Notes under the pieces: generated by a model | Databases searched by the model: none | Told to the model about the DNA's origin: nothing | What the model saw: only the letters and a program-made list of their open reading frames with translations | Part shown: positions 20,603 through 28,640 of the stretch, one piece after another | Position numbering within the stretch: position 1 is the stretch's first letter | Layout of the letters: every line of letters starts with the position of its first letter | Made by a program: the position numbers and the translations under genes | Assembly: GCA_946536145.1 (NCBI GenBank) | Contig: CAMNEA010000003.1 | Location: forward strand, 31,553 to 95,552 | Source: an uncultured Butyrivibrio sp. | GTDB taxonomy: Bacteria; Bacillota; Clostridia; Lachnospirales; Lachnospiraceae | Direction of reading: 5' to 3' | Length of the DNA stretch: 64,000 bases

Positions 20603-21236
20603 ACAGGAGAGGATCCAATCATTTATCAATTCTCTGGACAGGGGAAATCCCCCCTATCTGGATGAGCTTGAAAAGACGGCGATCGAGGGAGGCGTTCCGA
20701 TAATAAGGAAGGACACACAGGCTCTCCTTAGATTTCTGATGAATCAGATGCGCCCTGCCAATATTCTGGAGATTGGGTGTGCGGTGGGCTTTTCGGCTCT
20801 TTTGATGGGGGAGTACACAGGTGATGATACCAGGATCACTACTATAGAGAAATACGAAAAGAGAATCCCTGTTGCAAGGGACAATTTTCATAAATATGAC
20901 ACTGAAGGTAAAATCACACTTCTGGAGGGGGATGCGACAGATATATTAAAGACGCTGGATCCGGGGTATGATTTTATTTTTATGGATGCAGCCAAGGGGC
21001 AGTACATCAATTTCCTGCCGGACTGCCTCAGGATACTCCAAAAGGGAGGGATCCTTTTATCAGACAATGTGCTTCAGGACGGAGATGTGTTTGAGTCAAG
21101 ATTTGCCGTGACAAGGCGAAACCGCACCATTCATGCCAGAATGAGGGAGTATCTGTACGAACTTAAGCACAATGATATGCTTGATACTGTTATACTGACG
21201 GTCGGCGACGGTATGGCTCTCTCCGTCAGACTATGA
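20595..21236 (+). CDS. SAM-dependent O-methyltransferase (caffeoyl-CoA OMT-like)
   Basis: A 213-aa class I methyltransferase of the O-methyltransferase family 3 type. The motifs are PIIRKDTQALLRFL, ILEIGCAVGFSALLMGEY (SAM site), DFIFMDAAKGQYINFLP and LLSDNVL. The track starts far upstream inside the mltG-like gene; a GTG at 20595 with GAGGAAACAG upstream gives the family-type start VIEQERIQSFINSLD. ATG at 20571 is an alternative. Linkage to mltG-like and U32 genes is common in Lachnospiraceae; some relatives (TrmR) methylate tRNA wobble uridine, which would fit the next gene. Confidence 0.85.
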   Translation: MIEQERIQSFINSLDRGNPPYLDELEKTAIEGGVPIIRKDTQALLRFLMNQMRPANILEIGCAVGFSALLMGEYTGDDTRITTIEKYEKRIPVARDNFHKYDTEGKITLLEGDATDILKTLDPGYDFIFMDAAKGQYINFLPDCLRILQKGGILLSDNVLQDGDVFESRFAVTRRNRTIHARMREYLYELKHNDMLDTVILTVGDGMALSVRL

Positions 21237-21252
21237 ATTAATGGAGAATGAA

Positions 21253-22479
21253 ATGAAGAAACCAGAACTACTGATTCCGGCAAGCAGCCTGGAGGTATTA
21301 AAGACAGCGGTAATGTTTGGCGCAGATGCCGTGTATATTGGAGGAGACGCTTTCGGACTAAGAGCCAAGGCCAAAAACTTCAGCCATGATGAGATGAAAG
21401 AGGGTATTGAGTTTGCACATGAGCACGGAGTGAGAGTGCATGTCACGGTAAATATCCTTGCCCATAACTACGACCTTGACGGCGTGGAGAACTATCTTCA
21501 TGAGCTAAAAGAGCTTAAGCCGGATGCGCTTATCATCGCGGATCCCGGTATCTTCATGAAGGCTAGGAGGATCTGTCCTGAGATAGATATCCATGTATCC
21601 ACCCAGGCCAACAATACCAATTATGAGACCTACAACTTCTGGCATGACCTTGGAGCAAAGAGAGTTGTCGCTGCCAGGGAGCTGTCAATGGCAGAGATAA
21701 AAGAGATAAAGAGCAGAACGCCTAAGGACCTTGAGATGGAGTGCTTTATTCACGGCGCAATGTGCATCTCTTATTCGGGAAGATGTCTTTTGTCAAATTA
21801 TTTCACCGGAAGGGATGCCAACCACGGGGCCTGCACTCACCCCTGCAGATGGAAATATGCTGTTGTTGAGGAGAAGAGGCCCGGTGAATACCTTCCTGTA
21901 TATGAGAACGAGAGGGGAACATATATCTTCAATTCAAAAGACCTGTGCATGATAGAGCATATCCCGGAGCTTGTAGATGCCGGAGTCGACAGCTGCAAGA
22001 TCGAGGGAAGGATGAAGACTGCCCTGTACGTGGCAACTGTGGCAAGAACATACAGGAAGGCAATAGATGACTTTTTTGAATCTGAGGAGAAATACAGGGA
22101 AAACATGCCCTGGTATCTCGATCAGATATCCCGCTGCACTTACAGACAGTTCACGACGGGCTTCTACTTTGGCAAACCGAGCGAAGAAGCTCAGATCTAT
22201 GACAACAATACTTATATAAATGAGTACATTTATCTCGGCATCGTCTACGACGTGGATGAGAGGGGATATGCTAGGATAGAGCAGCGCAACAAGTTCTCTG
22301 TCGGGGATGAGATTGAGATCATGAAGAGCGACGGCAGGGATATCAGGACAAAAGTTCTTGCCATGTACAGGGAGGACGGCACGAGGACTGAGTCGTGCCC
22401 GCATTCCAAGGAAATAATATACCTAGAGCTGTCTGAGCCTGCTTCAGAATATGACATCTTGAGAGTTGAATCAAAATAA
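21253..22479 (+). CDS. Peptidase U32 family protein, TrhP-like
   Basis: A 408-aa U32 protein. The family signature is ECFIHGAMCISYSGRCLLSNY, followed by the cysteine pair in GACTHPCRWKY and IEGRMKTALYVA. This branch matches YegQ/TrhP, which makes 5-hydroxyuridine at tRNA position 34. The O-methyltransferase just upstream could then methylate the product (mo5U), so the two may form one tRNA wobble pathway; that is inference. I prefer the ATG at 21253, which has GGAG at good spacing, over the track's ATG at 21241. Confidence 0.88.
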   Translation: MKKPELLIPASSLEVLKTAVMFGADAVYIGGDAFGLRAKAKNFSHDEMKEGIEFAHEHGVRVHVTVNILAHNYDLDGVENYLHELKELKPDALIIADPGIFMKARRICPEIDIHVSTQANNTNYETYNFWHDLGAKRVVAARELSMAEIKEIKSRTPKDLEMECFIHGAMCISYSGRCLLSNYFTGRDANHGACTHPCRWKYAVVEEKRPGEYLPVYENERGTYIFNSKDLCMIEHIPELVDAGVDSCKIEGRMKTALYVATVARTYRKAIDDFFESEEKYRENMPWYLDQISRCTYRQFTTGFYFGKPSEEAQIYDNNTYINEYIYLGIVYDVDERGYARIEQRNKFSVGDEIEIMKSDGRDIRTKVLAMYREDGTRTESCPHSKEIIYLELSEPASEYDILRVESK

Positions 22480-22522
22480 TGTACAATCTATTGCAAATTG
22501 AAAAAGGAAAGGCACAAACAGA

Positions 22523-24634
22523 ATGAGTAGTAAGGTCAACGTGGAGGAAATATTCGGCCAGAACGTGTTCACCATCGCCAAGATGAGAGAGCGCCTGCCG
22601 AAAAACGTCTATAATGAAGTTGTAAACGTGATAGAGCACGGCGGTACTCTGTCCAAGGAGTCGGCTGATGTGGTTGCCAATGCGATGAAGAACTGGGCTG
22701 TCGAGAACGGCGCAACGCACTTTACCCACTGGTTTCAGCCTCTTACAGGCATAACTGCCGAGAAACACGATTCCTTTGTTACGAATGCGGAATCCGACGG
22801 ACACATGATCACCTCTTTTTCAGGCAAAGAGCTGATAAAAGGTGAGCCGGACGCATCATCTTTCCCTTCGGGCGGACTTCGCGCCACCTTTGAAGCCAGG
22901 GGCTATACGACCTGGGATATAACATCTCCGGCGTTTCTGAAGGAGTCCGGGGCAGGCGTTACCCTGTGTATCCCGACAGCTTTCTGCTCCTATACCGGAG
23001 AGGCTCTGGATAAAAAGACACCGCTCCTTAGATCCATGGAGGCAGTAAACAAGCAGGCGCTCAGGATCATCAGACTTTTTGGAAATGACAGATCCACAAA
23101 GGTAAATGTCTCGGTTGGACCTGAGCAGGAATACTTCCTGGTTGACTGGGACAAGTCCATGAAGAGAGAGGATCTCATTTTTACCGGAAGGACTCTCTTT
23201 GGAGCAATGCCTCCAAAAGGCCAGGAGATGGAGGATCACTACTTTGGTGTCATCCGTGAGAGAGTCGGAGAGTTCATGAAGGATCTGAATACCGAGCTCT
23301 GGAAGCTTGGGGTTCCGGATAAGACACAGCACAACGAGGTTGCTCCCGGACAGCACGAGCTGGCTCCTATCTATGAGACTGCCAATATTGCTGTAGACCA
23401 CAACCAGATAATCATGGAGACCATGAAGAGGGTGGCGGAGCATCATCACATGAGATGTCTTTTGCATGAGAAGCCGTTTGCCGGCGTCAACGGCTCGGGT
23501 AAACACGACAACTGGTCGCTTTGTACTGATGACGGGATAAACCTTCTTGACCCGGGTGATACTCCCAATAAGAATATTCAGTTTTTGTTTATATTATCCT
23601 GCATCCTTAAGGCGGTGGATACACATGCGGATCTGCTTCGTCAGAGCGCAGCCGATGTTGGCAATGACCACAGGCTTGGTGCAAATGAGGCCCCTCCTGC
23701 TATCATATCCGTATTTTTGGGAGAGCAGCTTGAAGACGTTGTAAGGCAGCTCATTGAGACGGGTGAAGCCAAGAGGAGCAAAAGAGGTGGCAAGCTCAGG
23801 ACAGGAGTGTCCACGCTTCCTCAGTTTGAGAAGGATGCGACCGACAGAAACCGCACATCTCCGTTTGCGTTTACCGGAAACAAGTTTGAGTTCAGAATGG
23901 TCGGATCTTCCGATTCGATGGCAAGCTCCAATACCACGCTGAACACTATTGTGGCAGAGGCTTTCTGTGAGGCTGCAGACGTTCTGGAAAATGCAGAGGA
24001 TTTTGATATAGCTGTCCATGACCTCATGAAGGAATATCTCACTAAACATCAGAGGATCATATTTAACGGTGACGGATATTCCGACGAATGGGTAGAAGAG
24101 GCAGCAAGGCGCGGTCTTCCAAACATCAAGTCGACGATTGAAGCTGCTGATACACTGACTACCGATAAGGCCGTTGAACTCTTTGAGACCTTTGGTGTTT
24201 ACAACAAGACAGAGCTTGAGTCGAGAAAAGAGATCATCTTCGAAAACTATGCCAAGACGATAAACATCGAGGCTCTCACGATGATAGATATGGCGTCCAA
24301 GCAGATAATACCTGCTGTTATGAAGTACGCCGGCAAGCTCGCCTCCTATGTCAATGAGATCAAGGCAGCGGGCGCGGATGAAGCTGCGCTCCTCTCAGAG
24401 CTCAAGGAGATAACCACAGAGCTTTCGGATATGAAAAATGCTCTTGATGAACTGAAAGAGGTTGAGCAGAGGGCGAGAAAGATAAAGGATGAGCGCGAGC
24501 TAGCCTATTTCTACAAGGACAGTGTAAGGCCGGTTATGGATGCGCTAAGGGCTCCGGCTGACAGACTTGAGATGCTGGTCGATAAGAATGACTGGCCATT
24601 CCCTACATATGCAGATCTGCTTTTTGAGGGTTAA
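22523..24634 (+). CDS. glnN: Glutamine synthetase type III
   Basis: A 703-aa GSIII, the large form common in Bacteroides, Butyrivibrio and relatives, which makes glutamine from glutamate and ammonia. The motifs include FPSGGLRATFEARGYTTWD, VSVGPEQEYFLVD, the catalytic NGSGKHDNWS, LGANEAPPAIIS and NRTSPFAFTGNKFEFR. The length is right for the family and it lacks the features of GSI. ATG at 22523 follows AAAAAGGAAAGG. It is a single-gene unit followed by an unusual inverted repeat and tRNA-Gln. Confidence 0.97.
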   Translation: MSSKVNVEEIFGQNVFTIAKMRERLPKNVYNEVVNVIEHGGTLSKESADVVANAMKNWAVENGATHFTHWFQPLTGITAEKHDSFVTNAESDGHMITSFSGKELIKGEPDASSFPSGGLRATFEARGYTTWDITSPAFLKESGAGVTLCIPTAFCSYTGEALDKKTPLLRSMEAVNKQALRIIRLFGNDRSTKVNVSVGPEQEYFLVDWDKSMKREDLIFTGRTLFGAMPPKGQEMEDHYFGVIRERVGEFMKDLNTELWKLGVPDKTQHNEVAPGQHELAPIYETANIAVDHNQIIMETMKRVAEHHHMRCLLHEKPFAGVNGSGKHDNWSLCTDDGINLLDPGDTPNKNIQFLFILSCILKAVDTHADLLRQSAADVGNDHRLGANEAPPAIISVFLGEQLEDVVRQLIETGEAKRSKRGGKLRTGVSTLPQFEKDATDRNRTSPFAFTGNKFEFRMVGSSDSMASSNTTLNTIVAEAFCEAADVLENAEDFDIAVHDLMKEYLTKHQRIIFNGDGYSDEWVEEAARRGLPNIKSTIEAADTLTTDKAVELFETFGVYNKTELESRKEIIFENYAKTINIEALTMIDMASKQIIPAVMKYAGKLASYVNEIKAAGADEAALLSELKEITTELSDMKNALDELKEVEQRARKIKDERELAYFYKDSVRPVMDALRAPADRLEMLVDKNDWPFPTYADLLFEG

Positions 24635-24647
24635 ATATAAATATTTT

Positions 24648-24697
24648 GGGGTTTTTGAAAAAAAATCAAAAAAGTACTTGCTTTTTTCAAAAACCCC
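24648..24697. repeat. 16-bp perfect inverted repeat between glnN and tRNA-Gln
   Basis: GGGGTTTTTGAAAAAA and TTTTTTCAAAAACCCC, 18 nt apart. A smaller nested stem (AAAAAAG / CTTTTTT, 24668-24687) competes with it. It may end glnN transcription, but the right arm also overlaps the -35 region of the tRNA promoter. Confidence 0.75.
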
Positions 24698-24706
24698 GAG
24701 TATAAT
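24678..24706 (+). promoter_or_regulatory. Promoter of tRNA-Gln
   Basis: TTGCTT at 24678-24683, a 17-nt spacer and TATAAT at 24701-24706; a start about 7 nt on gives a short tRNA leader. Confidence 0.65.
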
Positions 24707-24719
24707 CATTACTTGTCGA

Positions 24720-24792
24720 TGGGCTATCGCCAAGCGGTAAGGCAACGGACTCTGACTCCGTCATTACGTAGGTTCGAATCCTACTAGCCCAG
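24720..24792 (+). tRNA. tRNA-Gln, anticodon CUG
   Basis: A full cloverleaf can be drawn. The acceptor stem is TGGGCTA/TAGCCCA and the D loop reads GCCAAGCGGTAAGGC. The anticodon stem ACGGA/TCCGT encloses loop CTCTGAC, so the anticodon is CTG. The T arm GTAGGTTCGAATCCTAC is standard. The discriminator is G and CCA is not encoded. It has its own promoter and terminator. Confidence 0.95.
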
Positions 24793-24796
24793 CTTT

Positions 24797-24825
24797 AACT
24801 CCTCAGATTTACTGAGGAGTTTTTT
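24797..24825 (+). terminator. Terminator of tRNA-Gln
   Basis: AACTCCTCAG / CTGAGGAGTT with loop ATTTA, followed by a run of T. The T-run is also the first part of the next inverted repeat. Confidence 0.9.
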
Positions 24826-24867
24826 GTTTAATAGGAAATTTCTCCGAATTTCCTATTAAACAAAAAA
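24820..24867. repeat. 21-bp perfect inverted repeat overlapping the tRNA terminator
   Basis: TTTTTTGTTTAATAGGAAATT and its exact complement are separated by TCTCCG. The left arm uses the T-run of the tRNA terminator. A CG-rich palindrome (CTCGCGCGAG, 24889-24898) inside ATGCgcaCTCGCGCGAGcaGCAT follows, just before the thioesterase gene. No gene is seen in this gap besides the tRNA. Confidence 0.8.
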
Positions 24868-24937
24868 CGCTCCGCTATAGATGCGCACTCGCGCGAGCAG
24901 CATTCTTTTAATTTATTCTGTATGGGAAACAAATGCC

Positions 24938-25672
24938 ATGTATACTTTTAATTCAAGGATAAGATATAGCGAAGTAGACAAAAATGCGGTGCTTACACTT
25001 GAATCGCTTATTGACTACTTCCAGGACTGCTCAACGTTCCATACACAGGACGGTCCTGCAAATATGGAGTTTCTCTCCGGCAAGGGTCTATCGTGGGTTC
25101 TTAATTCCTGGCAGATTGAGGTTATGAGGTATCCGAAGCTGTGCGAAGAGGTCACAATAGGGACCATACCGTATGAAATCAGGGGATATTTTGGAGTGAG
25201 AAACTTCTTTATGGAGACTAAGGACGGTGAGCGGCTCGCCGTGGCAAACTCGTTCTGGACGCTACTTGACCTTAACAAGGGACTTCCCTGCAAAGTGCTG
25301 CCTGAGATCCTTGAGGCCTATCCCGTTGAAGACAGGCTGGATATGGAGTATAAGGACAGGAAGATCAGGATCCCGTCAGGCGTTGAAGCTGTCATGGCTG
25401 AGGAGATCGTGGTGCGAAGACATCACCTCGATACCAATAATCACGTCAACAATGGCCAGTATATAAGGATGGCAATGGACTGTCTTACTGACAAAGACAG
25501 GATGGTATATTCGATGCGCGCAGAGTATAAAAAACAGGCACTGCTGGGAGATATACTCTATCCTGAGGTTTTCAAGGTGAAGGATGGCGAGCGCAGGCAG
25601 TTTGTGGTTGATCTTAAGAATGAACAAGGAAACTCGGTCTGCGTGGTGGAGCTGATGACAAAGAAGAACTGA
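24938..25672 (+). CDS. Acyl-ACP thioesterase
   Basis: A 244-aa double hot-dog protein of the FatA/FatB-like family (PF01643). It hydrolyses acyl-ACP and so releases free fatty acids or ends chain growth. The first hot-dog half has YSEVDKNAVLTLESLIDYFQ; the second has the catalytic Asn/His block HHLDTNNHVNNGQYIRMA. The ATG at 24938 (MYTFNSRIRYSEVD) fits the family; the track's start at 24881 runs into the palindrome region. Just 19 bp separate it from cvfB. Confidence 0.9.
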   Translation: MYTFNSRIRYSEVDKNAVLTLESLIDYFQDCSTFHTQDGPANMEFLSGKGLSWVLNSWQIEVMRYPKLCEEVTIGTIPYEIRGYFGVRNFFMETKDGERLAVANSFWTLLDLNKGLPCKVLPEILEAYPVEDRLDMEYKDRKIRIPSGVEAVMAEEIVVRRHHLDTNNHVNNGQYIRMAMDCLTDKDRMVYSMRAEYKKQALLGDILYPEVFKVKDGERRQFVVDLKNEQGNSVCVVELMTKKN

Positions 25673-25691
25673 TGACAGAACGGAGGATATA

Positions 25692-26525
25692 GTGATAAAA
25701 CTAGGGCAGAAGCAGATACTGAAGGTTGTAAAAAAGGTGGAATTCGGCGTATACCTTTCCGAGGACGGGAGCGACAAGGACAAGGTCCTTCTCCCAAGAA
25801 AGCAGGTTCCTGAGGGAGCCGCGCAGGGATCGGAGATAGAGGTCTTTATATACAGAGACTCGGACGACAGGCTTATTGCAACTACAAGTGAGCCTAAGAT
25901 AATGCTTGGTGATGTCAGACGGCTTAAGGTAAAGGATGTTGGCAGGATCGGCGCATTCCTGGACTGGGGGCTTGAGAAGGACATTCTTCTTCCGTTCAGG
26001 GAGCAGACGAGGAAGGTCGAAAAGGGCGAGGAAGTTCTCTGTGCGCTCTATGTAGACAAGAGCAGCCGCCTCTGCGTGACTATGAATGTCTATAAATATC
26101 TTAGAAGTGACAGCCCTTACGGTAAGGACGACAGGGTTATCGGAACCGTCTACGAGATGAGTGACAACTTTGGAGCCTTTGTGGCTGTTGACGATATTTA
26201 TTCGGGGCTGATAGCCAAAAAGGAGCTTTACGGCAACATTAAGATCGGAGACAGTGTATCTGCCAGGGTAGTGTCTGTCAAGGAGGACGGAAGGCTTAAC
26301 CTTAGCCTTCGGGAAAAGGCCTATCTGCAGATGGATACGGACGCTGAAAAAGTCCTTGGGATGCTTGAAGATAGCAAAGGCGTTCTTCCGTTTACCGACA
26401 AGGCTTCTCCGGAACTCATCCGCGAAAGGACCGGGATGAGCAAGAATGAATTTAAGAGGGCTGTCGGAAGACTACTAAAGGAAAATCGGATCGAAATAAG
26501 ACCTGACTCAATCGTCAGGAAATAA
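25692..26525 (+). CDS. S1 RNA-binding protein, CvfB/YitL family
   Basis: A 277-aa protein with tandem S1-type beta-barrels (YLSEDGSDKDKVLLPRKQVP; GRIGAFLDWGLEKDILLPF; NFGAFVAVDDIYSGLIAKKE) and a C-terminal winged helix (RTGMSKNEFKRAVGRLLKE). CvfB binds RNA and affects virulence gene expression in Staphylococcus; its role here is unknown. Start GTG at 25692 follows CGGAGG. Confidence 0.9.
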   Translation: MIKLGQKQILKVVKKVEFGVYLSEDGSDKDKVLLPRKQVPEGAAQGSEIEVFIYRDSDDRLIATTSEPKIMLGDVRRLKVKDVGRIGAFLDWGLEKDILLPFREQTRKVEKGEEVLCALYVDKSSRLCVTMNVYKYLRSDSPYGKDDRVIGTVYEMSDNFGAFVAVDDIYSGLIAKKELYGNIKIGDSVSARVVSVKEDGRLNLSLREKAYLQMDTDAEKVLGMLEDSKGVLPFTDKASPELIRERTGMSKNEFKRAVGRLLKENRIEIRPDSIVRK

Positions 26526-26551
26526 CAATTAGTGTTTAGCGAGGTAAGAAT

Positions 26552-27481
26552 ATGGACTACAAGAGAGCCAACAGAGCATATCTATATATGATCCTCTCTA
26601 CGATAGCTTTTGTAATAATCTATTCGGGATGGATAATTGTTACGGGCAGCGAGATCTCCGTGATCATGAATAATGCCTTCTGCGAACTGATGATACTGAT
26701 ACCGGCACTTATCGTGGTCCTGTTCAGCGGCGACAGGCTCTCTGTGATGATACCTTTCAGGAAGATAAAGATATCATCGGTTCTTTTCACACTGCTATAT
26801 ACGGTTATGCTTTATCCGATGTCCATGCTTGCCAATGCGATCTCAATGCTGTTTGTCGAGAATCGTGTGATTGAGCTGTCAGATGATATCTTAAAGCTTC
26901 CCATGTGGCAGATGCTGCCCTCTATCGGACTGTTCGGTCCTTTTGTGGAAGAGGTTGTATTCAGGGGTGTAATGCTGCACAGCTACCAGAGATCCGGAAG
27001 GATTATCGGCTCTGTGCTGCTGTCATCTTTTCTCTTTGGTCTTATGCATCTTAATTTTAACCAGTTTTTCTACGGATTTTTGCTTGGAATCATGCTCGCG
27101 CTGCTGGTTGAGGCAACGGGGAGCGTTCTTCCGTCTTTTATTGCGCATGCTACTTTTAATTCCCTGGAAGTGATCCTTATGTATAAATCCTCCGGCTTTC
27201 TCGATGGGGCGGAGTCTATCCTGAAGGGGAAAGATCTGTTAAGCGGAGCGATTCTTCAGTCAATAGGGATTTATTTCATTATCGCGGTTATAGCAACAGC
27301 AATTGCTGTATGCATTGCCTATAAGATTTCTGAGATCGAAGGAAGGAATGAATTCTTTGCCGGGATACCACGATGCCGCAAGCAGGGATATAAACTTTTG
27401 TCCGTTTCCGTTGTGATCGCGGTAATCATAGCATTTGCGTACATGCTCTATTTCGAATTTCTTTCACGGATAACATCTTAA
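26552..27481 (+). CDS. CPBP-family intramembrane metalloprotease
   Basis: A 309-aa protein with about eight membrane segments and the CPBP (Abi/CAAX protease) motifs: EEVVFRGVML (EExxxR), FLFGLMHLNFNQ (FxxxH) and HATFNSLE. This places it with type II CAAX prenyl endopeptidase-like proteases, whose bacterial substrates are mostly unknown. ATG at 26552 follows GCGAGGTAAG. A spacer of 100 bp with no visible terminator separates it from the binding-protein gene. Confidence 0.88.
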   Translation: MDYKRANRAYLYMILSTIAFVIIYSGWIIVTGSEISVIMNNAFCELMILIPALIVVLFSGDRLSVMIPFRKIKISSVLFTLLYTVMLYPMSMLANAISMLFVENRVIELSDDILKLPMWQMLPSIGLFGPFVEEVVFRGVMLHSYQRSGRIIGSVLLSSFLFGLMHLNFNQFFYGFLLGIMLALLVEATGSVLPSFIAHATFNSLEVILMYKSSGFLDGAESILKGKDLLSGAILQSIGIYFIIAVIATAIAVCIAYKISEIEGRNEFFAGIPRCRKQGYKLLSVSVVIAVIIAFAYMLYFEFLSRITS

Positions 27482-27584
27482 GTATTGTTATATTTAAGAA
27501 TATAATCTGGCGGAATATAGTATTGTTTATAGTAGGTGCTTATTTTTTGTGATAATTATATCTGCAGGGAGGATAGCTATTTCC

Positions 27585-28640
27585 ATGAATAATATATTTC
27601 GCAAATTTCTGATCGTGGCGTTATCGCTTGTGGCTGCAGTTGCCAGCAGCGGATACTCTGCGGTTGGGGGGACAAAAGCCGACTATACCGAAAGTGTAGT
27701 GGATTTTGAGCACAACCTCGACGATTATGTACCTGCCAAGACGAACTACAATTTTTACTTTACGTACAAGATAGTTCATCCGTGGTGGGATGCTGTTGCG
27801 CTTGGAATGGAGGATGCCCAGAGAAAATATCTTGAAAAAGGCATAGTCATTACTTATGAATATATGGCTCCGGATGCAGCTTCCTATGAAGATCAGACAA
27901 GGAGATTGCTTGAGGCCGGGGAAGGCAATTATGATGTGATCGGTGTAGATGTGGCAGACGAGGAGAAGATATCTCCTGTGCTTGATGAGATGGTAGCTTT
28001 GGGCAATAAGGTCATGACATTTTCCAGCTCTGATGCAGCTCCTGATTGCAAGAGGATTGCTTACGTGGGGAATACCCACAACTATCAGGACGGCGCCGAT
28101 CTGACAGAAGCTCTCTGTGAAAAACTTGGATACAGAGGCAAGGTCGGTATACTCGTTGGAAGTTACGGAGCTCCCTGTCATGAAGACAGAGCAAAGGGAG
28201 CTATGGATACTATCGCGAAATATAAACACATGGAGATTGCAGCAGTTGAATATGACATGGACTCCGTTGATAAGGCATACGAGCTGGCTTCAGAGATGCT
28301 TAAGGACAATCCTGATATCGCGGGTTTTGTATGCTGCAATATGAGTAATCCTGTTGGGACAGCAAGAGCAGTAACTGAGCTTGGAAGTAAGGCGGTGATC
28401 GTGGGAATGGACCATGATCAGGAAGCGCTTCATTACCTCAAGGACGGAGTTATCTATTGCCTTGGAGTGCAGGACTGCTATTCGATCGGCTTTGATACCT
28501 TGCAGGTTGCTGTGAAGATTGCAGATGGAAATCTACCCGGAGATCTTTTCCCGGACAAAACGGATGAGAGTACTACAATAATTTATCAGGAAGATGCGCA
28601 ATCAATGCTTGAAATCTTGTATGGAGATGTTTCGCAATGA
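27585..28640 (+). CDS. Periplasmic sugar-binding-type protein paired with a diguanylate cyclase
   Basis: A 351-aa exported protein: a signal peptide in the first ~25 aa (KFLIVALSLVAAVASSGYS), then a type I periplasmic-binding fold like RbsB (KIVHPWWDAVALGMEDAQRK, DVIGVDVADEEKISPVLDEM, VGILVGSYGAPCHEDRAKGA, AVIVGMDHDQEALHYLKDG). The ATG at 27585 has GGGAGG upstream at long spacing; the track's GTG at 27549 has none. Its stop overlaps the start of the GGDEF gene (ATGA), and no ABC permease or ATPase is near. It is therefore likely a ligand sensor for the next protein, not a transporter part. Confidence 0.87.
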   Translation: MNNIFRKFLIVALSLVAAVASSGYSAVGGTKADYTESVVDFEHNLDDYVPAKTNYNFYFTYKIVHPWWDAVALGMEDAQRKYLEKGIVITYEYMAPDAASYEDQTRRLLEAGEGNYDVIGVDVADEEKISPVLDEMVALGNKVMTFSSSDAAPDCKRIAYVGNTHNYQDGADLTEALCEKLGYRGKVGILVGSYGAPCHEDRAKGAMDTIAKYKHMEIAAVEYDMDSVDKAYELASEMLKDNPDIAGFVCCNMSNPVGTARAVTELGSKAVIVGMDHDQEALHYLKDGVIYCLGVQDCYSIGFDTLQVAVKIADGNLPGDLFPDKTDESTTIIYQEDAQSMLEILYGDVSQ

